Origin: Antarcticimicrobium sp033791545
GTDB lineage: Bacteria; Pseudomonadota; Alphaproteobacteria; Rhodobacterales; Rhodobacteraceae
Direction of reading: 5' to 3'
Length of the DNA: 43,364 nt
NCBI GenBank assembly: GCA_033791545.1
Contig: JASJGL010000153.1
Coordinates: forward strand, 1 to 43,364
Positions 41,346-43,364 of this stretch are shown piece by piece (the stretch's first letter is position 1; each line of letters begins with the position of its first letter). The translations under genes were made by a program, and so were the position numbers. The notes beneath the pieces were generated by a model. The model had not been told where the DNA came from and ran no database searches. It saw nothing but the letters and a program-made list of their open reading frames with translations.

Positions 41346-42065
41346 TCAGGGCATCAGCACGCTGGCGCGGGAAAACTGCGCCCGATCGGTGCTCAGATCA
41401 TCAAAGGTCAGCTCGATATCCACCGTGCCGATTGATCCCGGCGGATAGACCTGCATCGGATTGCCGTCGCCCTCAAGAATCGCGTTCGGGGTCGCGAATT
41501 CCTCGTGACAGGCGGGCAGCGGCCAGACCTGCAGCGGCCCGCCATTGACGCCAAAGCGCATCTGGACCAGCCCACAGCGCCACGACCAGATCTGCGTCAC
41601 ATAGAGGTAATCCAAGCCCTCGTATTGGCGCACAGCGATCCAGTTCGCCTTGGTGGCCGACAGGATCGGCTTGACCTCAATCGCGGTGGTGTAGCGGCCA
41701 CTGGGGATCTGCGGCTCGGCCATCAACTGCGGCCCAGAGGGCGCCAGAAAGACCGGAGCCGCCTCCGCCTGCGCGGTTGGTTTTGGGGCAAGGAAGGCTG
41801 GCGGCGCGTCGCCTCCTGTCGCCCCCGCCGTACTCGGCGCCAAAAACACCGGCGCTGCCACGGCGGCCTGTTCTGCCTTACCCGCCGGGGCCAGAAACGC
41901 CGGCGGCGCGCTGGCTGTCTCTTGCACTGGGTTCGCTACCGGGTTCGTTACCGGGGCGATCACCCTGGCCGCCGGGGCTTGCGGCACTACTGCCGCGTTC
42001 CGCGCCACCTCTTGCCCGGCGGATTGCACCGTCACCGCAAACATCACCAGAAAAAGCTCTAGCAT
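41346..42065 (-). CDS. Secreted protein with four alternating FLAP motifs
   Basis: 239-residue exported protein of unknown function. N-terminal signal (MLELFLVMFAVTVQSAG) followed by an Ala/Pro/Val-rich linker (about 20-120) that holds PPAFLAP, APVFLAP, PPAFLAP and APVFLAP at intervals of 17, 17 and 15 residues. The C-terminal 115 residues look like a folded domain with two Cys (WSWRCGLVQMRF and LPACHEEF) that could form a disulfide. Start at the second ATG (42065), six bases after GGAGG; the ATG at 42068 is too close. Monocistronic upstream of preT, divergent from the next gene. Confidence 0.75.
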   Translation of the reverse strand: MLELFLVMFAVTVQSAGQEVARNAAVVPQAPAARVIAPVTNPVANPVQETASAPPAFLAPAGKAEQAAVAAPVFLAPSTAGATGGDAPPAFLAPKPTAQAEAAPVFLAPSGPQLMAEPQIPSGRYTTAIEVKPILSATKANWIAVRQYEGLDYLYVTQIWSWRCGLVQMRFGVNGGPLQVWPLPACHEEFATPNAILEGDGNPMQVYPPGSIGTVDIELTFDDLSTDRAQFSRASVLMP

Positions 42066-42185
42066 CATATCCCTCCGAAATTCCCTGATCCAAAATCAAA
42101 TTGCGGGCTTTTGGGGACGCCGCACGCGCCCTATAGTGCCCACATCAAACAGTCGCCGCGCAATTCTTCCTGCGGCAGGGAAACT

Positions 42186-43190
42186 ATGGCAAATAATCCG
42201 CCCCCGCGCCAAGCGTTCAATATCGTTGTTGTCGGCCAGACAGGTCGGCTGCAATACGAGGCGCTGTTGTTCGCCGCCTCGTTGCGCGAAATGTCGCCTG
42301 ACTTCACCGGACGTCTGTTCGTTGCGGTGCCGCAGGCCGGGCCGCTTTGGGCCAGCGACCCCGCGATCCACAACAGCGAAGTGCTTGAGGCGCTTGAGCG
42401 GCTCGGGGCCGAGATCGTGCCGTTTCAATCGCAGGTCTTCGGTGACGCCTACCCCCAGGGCAACAAGATCGAATGCCTCGCATCCCTGCCCGCGGGCGAG
42501 CCCTTCGTGTTCTTTGACACCGACACGTTGGTGACCGGGGATCTTGCCCATGTGCCGTTCGATTTCGACCGCCCCGGGGCCTCGCTCCGGCGCGAGGGCA
42601 CATGGCCCGAACCCACCCTTTATGGGCCGGGCTACGGGGCGATGTGGAAATCGCTGTATGATCGCTTCGGGCTGGAGTTCGAGAGCAGTCTTGATCCGAC
42701 CCAACCGGACGAATACTGGCAGAAATACCTTTATTTCAACGCCGGCTACTTCTTCTATCGCTGCCCGAGGGAGTTCGGCGCGCGCTTTCTCGACTATGCC
42801 CGCAGCATCCGCGACGACACGCCGATCGAACTGGTCGAGCAAAGCCTCGATCCCTGGCTTGATCAGATCGCGCTGCCGCTGGTAGTGCATTCCTTTGGCG
42901 GCGGACGCGACGCGCTGCCCCCCGGCCTGCTGGACGGCGATGTGACCTGCCACTACCGGCTGTTCCCGCTGCTCTATGCCCGCGAAAGCGACCGCGTGGT
43001 CGAAGTGCTGGAGCAGGTCGCCGCCCCCAACAAGATCAAGAAGGTGCTGAAAGGCTATGAGCCGATCAAGCGGCTGGTCTATCAGGGGCGCGGCGAAAAG
43101 GTGCGGGCGCTGTTCGACCAAGACAACCTGCCCCGCAAGGAACAGGCGATCCGCAACCGGATCAAGTCCAACGGGTTCTGGATGCGATAA
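42186..43190 (+). CDS. GT-A type glycosyltransferase-like protein
   Basis: 334-residue soluble protein. N-terminal strand FNIVVVGQTGRLQYEALLFAASL, then a nucleotide-sugar fold with the metal-binding DxD motif in PFVFFDTDTLVTGDL and a later FNAGYFFYRCP, both usual in GT8-like enzymes. The C-terminus is basic and helical (KIKKVLKGYEPIKRLVYQGR). Donor and acceptor are unknown. Start at 42186 behind CAGGGAAA; an earlier in-frame ATG at 42111 lies in the promoter gap and would add 25 residues without similarity. Confidence 0.72.
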   Translation: MANNPPPRQAFNIVVVGQTGRLQYEALLFAASLREMSPDFTGRLFVAVPQAGPLWASDPAIHNSEVLEALERLGAEIVPFQSQVFGDAYPQGNKIECLASLPAGEPFVFFDTDTLVTGDLAHVPFDFDRPGASLRREGTWPEPTLYGPGYGAMWKSLYDRFGLEFESSLDPTQPDEYWQKYLYFNAGYFFYRCPREFGARFLDYARSIRDDTPIELVEQSLDPWLDQIALPLVVHSFGGGRDALPPGLLDGDVTCHYRLFPLLYARESDRVVEVLEQVAAPNKIKKVLKGYEPIKRLVYQGRGEKVRALFDQDNLPRKEQAIRNRIKSNGFWMR

Positions 43191-43208
43191 GGGCGCGCGC
43201 GCCCCATG

Positions 43209-43240
43209 AAAAAGGCCGCCCCACCGGGACGGCCCTCTTT
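43209..43240 (-). terminator. Bidirectional terminator
   Basis: GGCCG/CGGCC and CCC/GGG with one mismatch, loop of three. The minus strand continues TTTTTCATG and the plus strand CTCTTTTG. It serves the partial gene at the right edge and probably also the glycosyltransferase-like gene. Confidence 0.8.
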
Positions 43241-43261
43241 TGCTGGCACAAGACTGCCTCG

Positions 43262-43364
43262 TCAGGCGGCGGCGGGCTTCTCCAGCTGGGTGTAGGAGGT
43301 GATGACCTCGTCCTTCACCTGCGCCCGCATGATCTTGCCATCGGTGTCGCGCTTGCTGCGAGCC
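43262..43364 (-). CDS. Unidentified protein, C-terminal fragment
   Basis: Only the last 34 codons lie in the window, ending with KDEVITSYTQLEKPAAA and a TGA at 43262. High GC in third positions and a good downstream terminator support a real gene. Too little is present to name the family. The GKIMRAQVKDEV segment is faintly like the C-terminal end of adenylate-forming ligases, but this is weak. Confidence 0.6.
   Translation of the reverse strand, partial: ARSKRDTDGKIMRAQVKDEVITSYTQLEKPAAA

Overview
The window is a high-GC stretch of alphaproteobacterial chromosome, most likely from the Roseobacter group of the Rhodobacteraceae. This rests on protein sequence character and gene order: RDD protein next to an arginyltransferase-family bpt; amiC, mrcA and prfB in one direction; TRAP transporters with oversized membrane subunits; and type I-secreted RTX proteins with a DDFLF-like C-terminus. 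No rRNA, tRNA, CRISPR array, transposase or phage gene was seen. The species cannot be named from the sequence alone.

Layout. (1) 1-1360: an RDD membrane protein and the N-degron transferase Bpt. (2) 1.6-8.5 kb: a TakP-like TRAP transporter (dctP-dctQ-dctM, minus strand), divergent from a Cache-domain histidine kinase and a NarL-type response regulator that overlap by ATGA. This is a self-contained sense-and-uptake module, probably for a 2-oxo or other monocarboxylic acid. (3) 8.6-11.2 kb: acetolactate synthase ilvI-ilvH, preceded by a 17-residue leader peptide with a Leu-Val-Val-Ile-Val run and an intrinsic terminator, i.e. a classical branched-chain attenuator. (4) 11.2-16.4 kb: a small unknown ORF, an XRE-type regulator, a Rieske oxygenase translationally coupled to a 71-residue protein, a DUF2189 membrane protein and an amidase-signature enzyme. 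(5) 16.4-27 kb, all minus strand: the peptidoglycan and translation genes amiC, mrcA and prfB, interrupted by a two-domain sulfotransferase (between amiC and mrcA) and an RTX protein with a seven-bladed-propeller-like N-terminus (between mrcA and prfB). A second RTX protein with six 19-residue repeats follows prfB. (6) 27.1-29.3 kb: a class I aminotransferase and a periplasmic DsbA-like thiol oxidoreductase, divergent.

(7) 29.4-41.2 kb: a complete reductive pyrimidine degradation locus. PreT/PreA reduce uracil or thymine, HydA opens the dihydropyrimidine ring, and an M20 amidohydrolase removes the carbamoyl group. An NMT1-type ABC transporter (ATPase, two permeases, binding protein) lies downstream in the hydA operon. 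A divergent RutR-like TetR regulator and a near-consensus RutR palindrome sit between the two arms, and a weaker related palindrome lies in front of preT. Two unexplained genes are embedded here: a GT4-type glycosyltransferase between preT and preA, and a 106-residue protein between the amidohydrolase and hydA. (8) 41.3-43.4 kb: a secreted protein with four alternating FLAP motifs, a DxD glycosyltransferase-like protein and the 3' end of an unidentified gene.

A short GC-rich intergenic element occurs three times (about 1.5, 27.1 and 35.0 kb). The items most worth following up are the ilv attenuator, the tandem sulfotransferase, the passenger genes inside the preT-preA and amiC-mrcA-prfB clusters, the two repeat-built RTX proteins, and the oxygenase with its coupled small protein.
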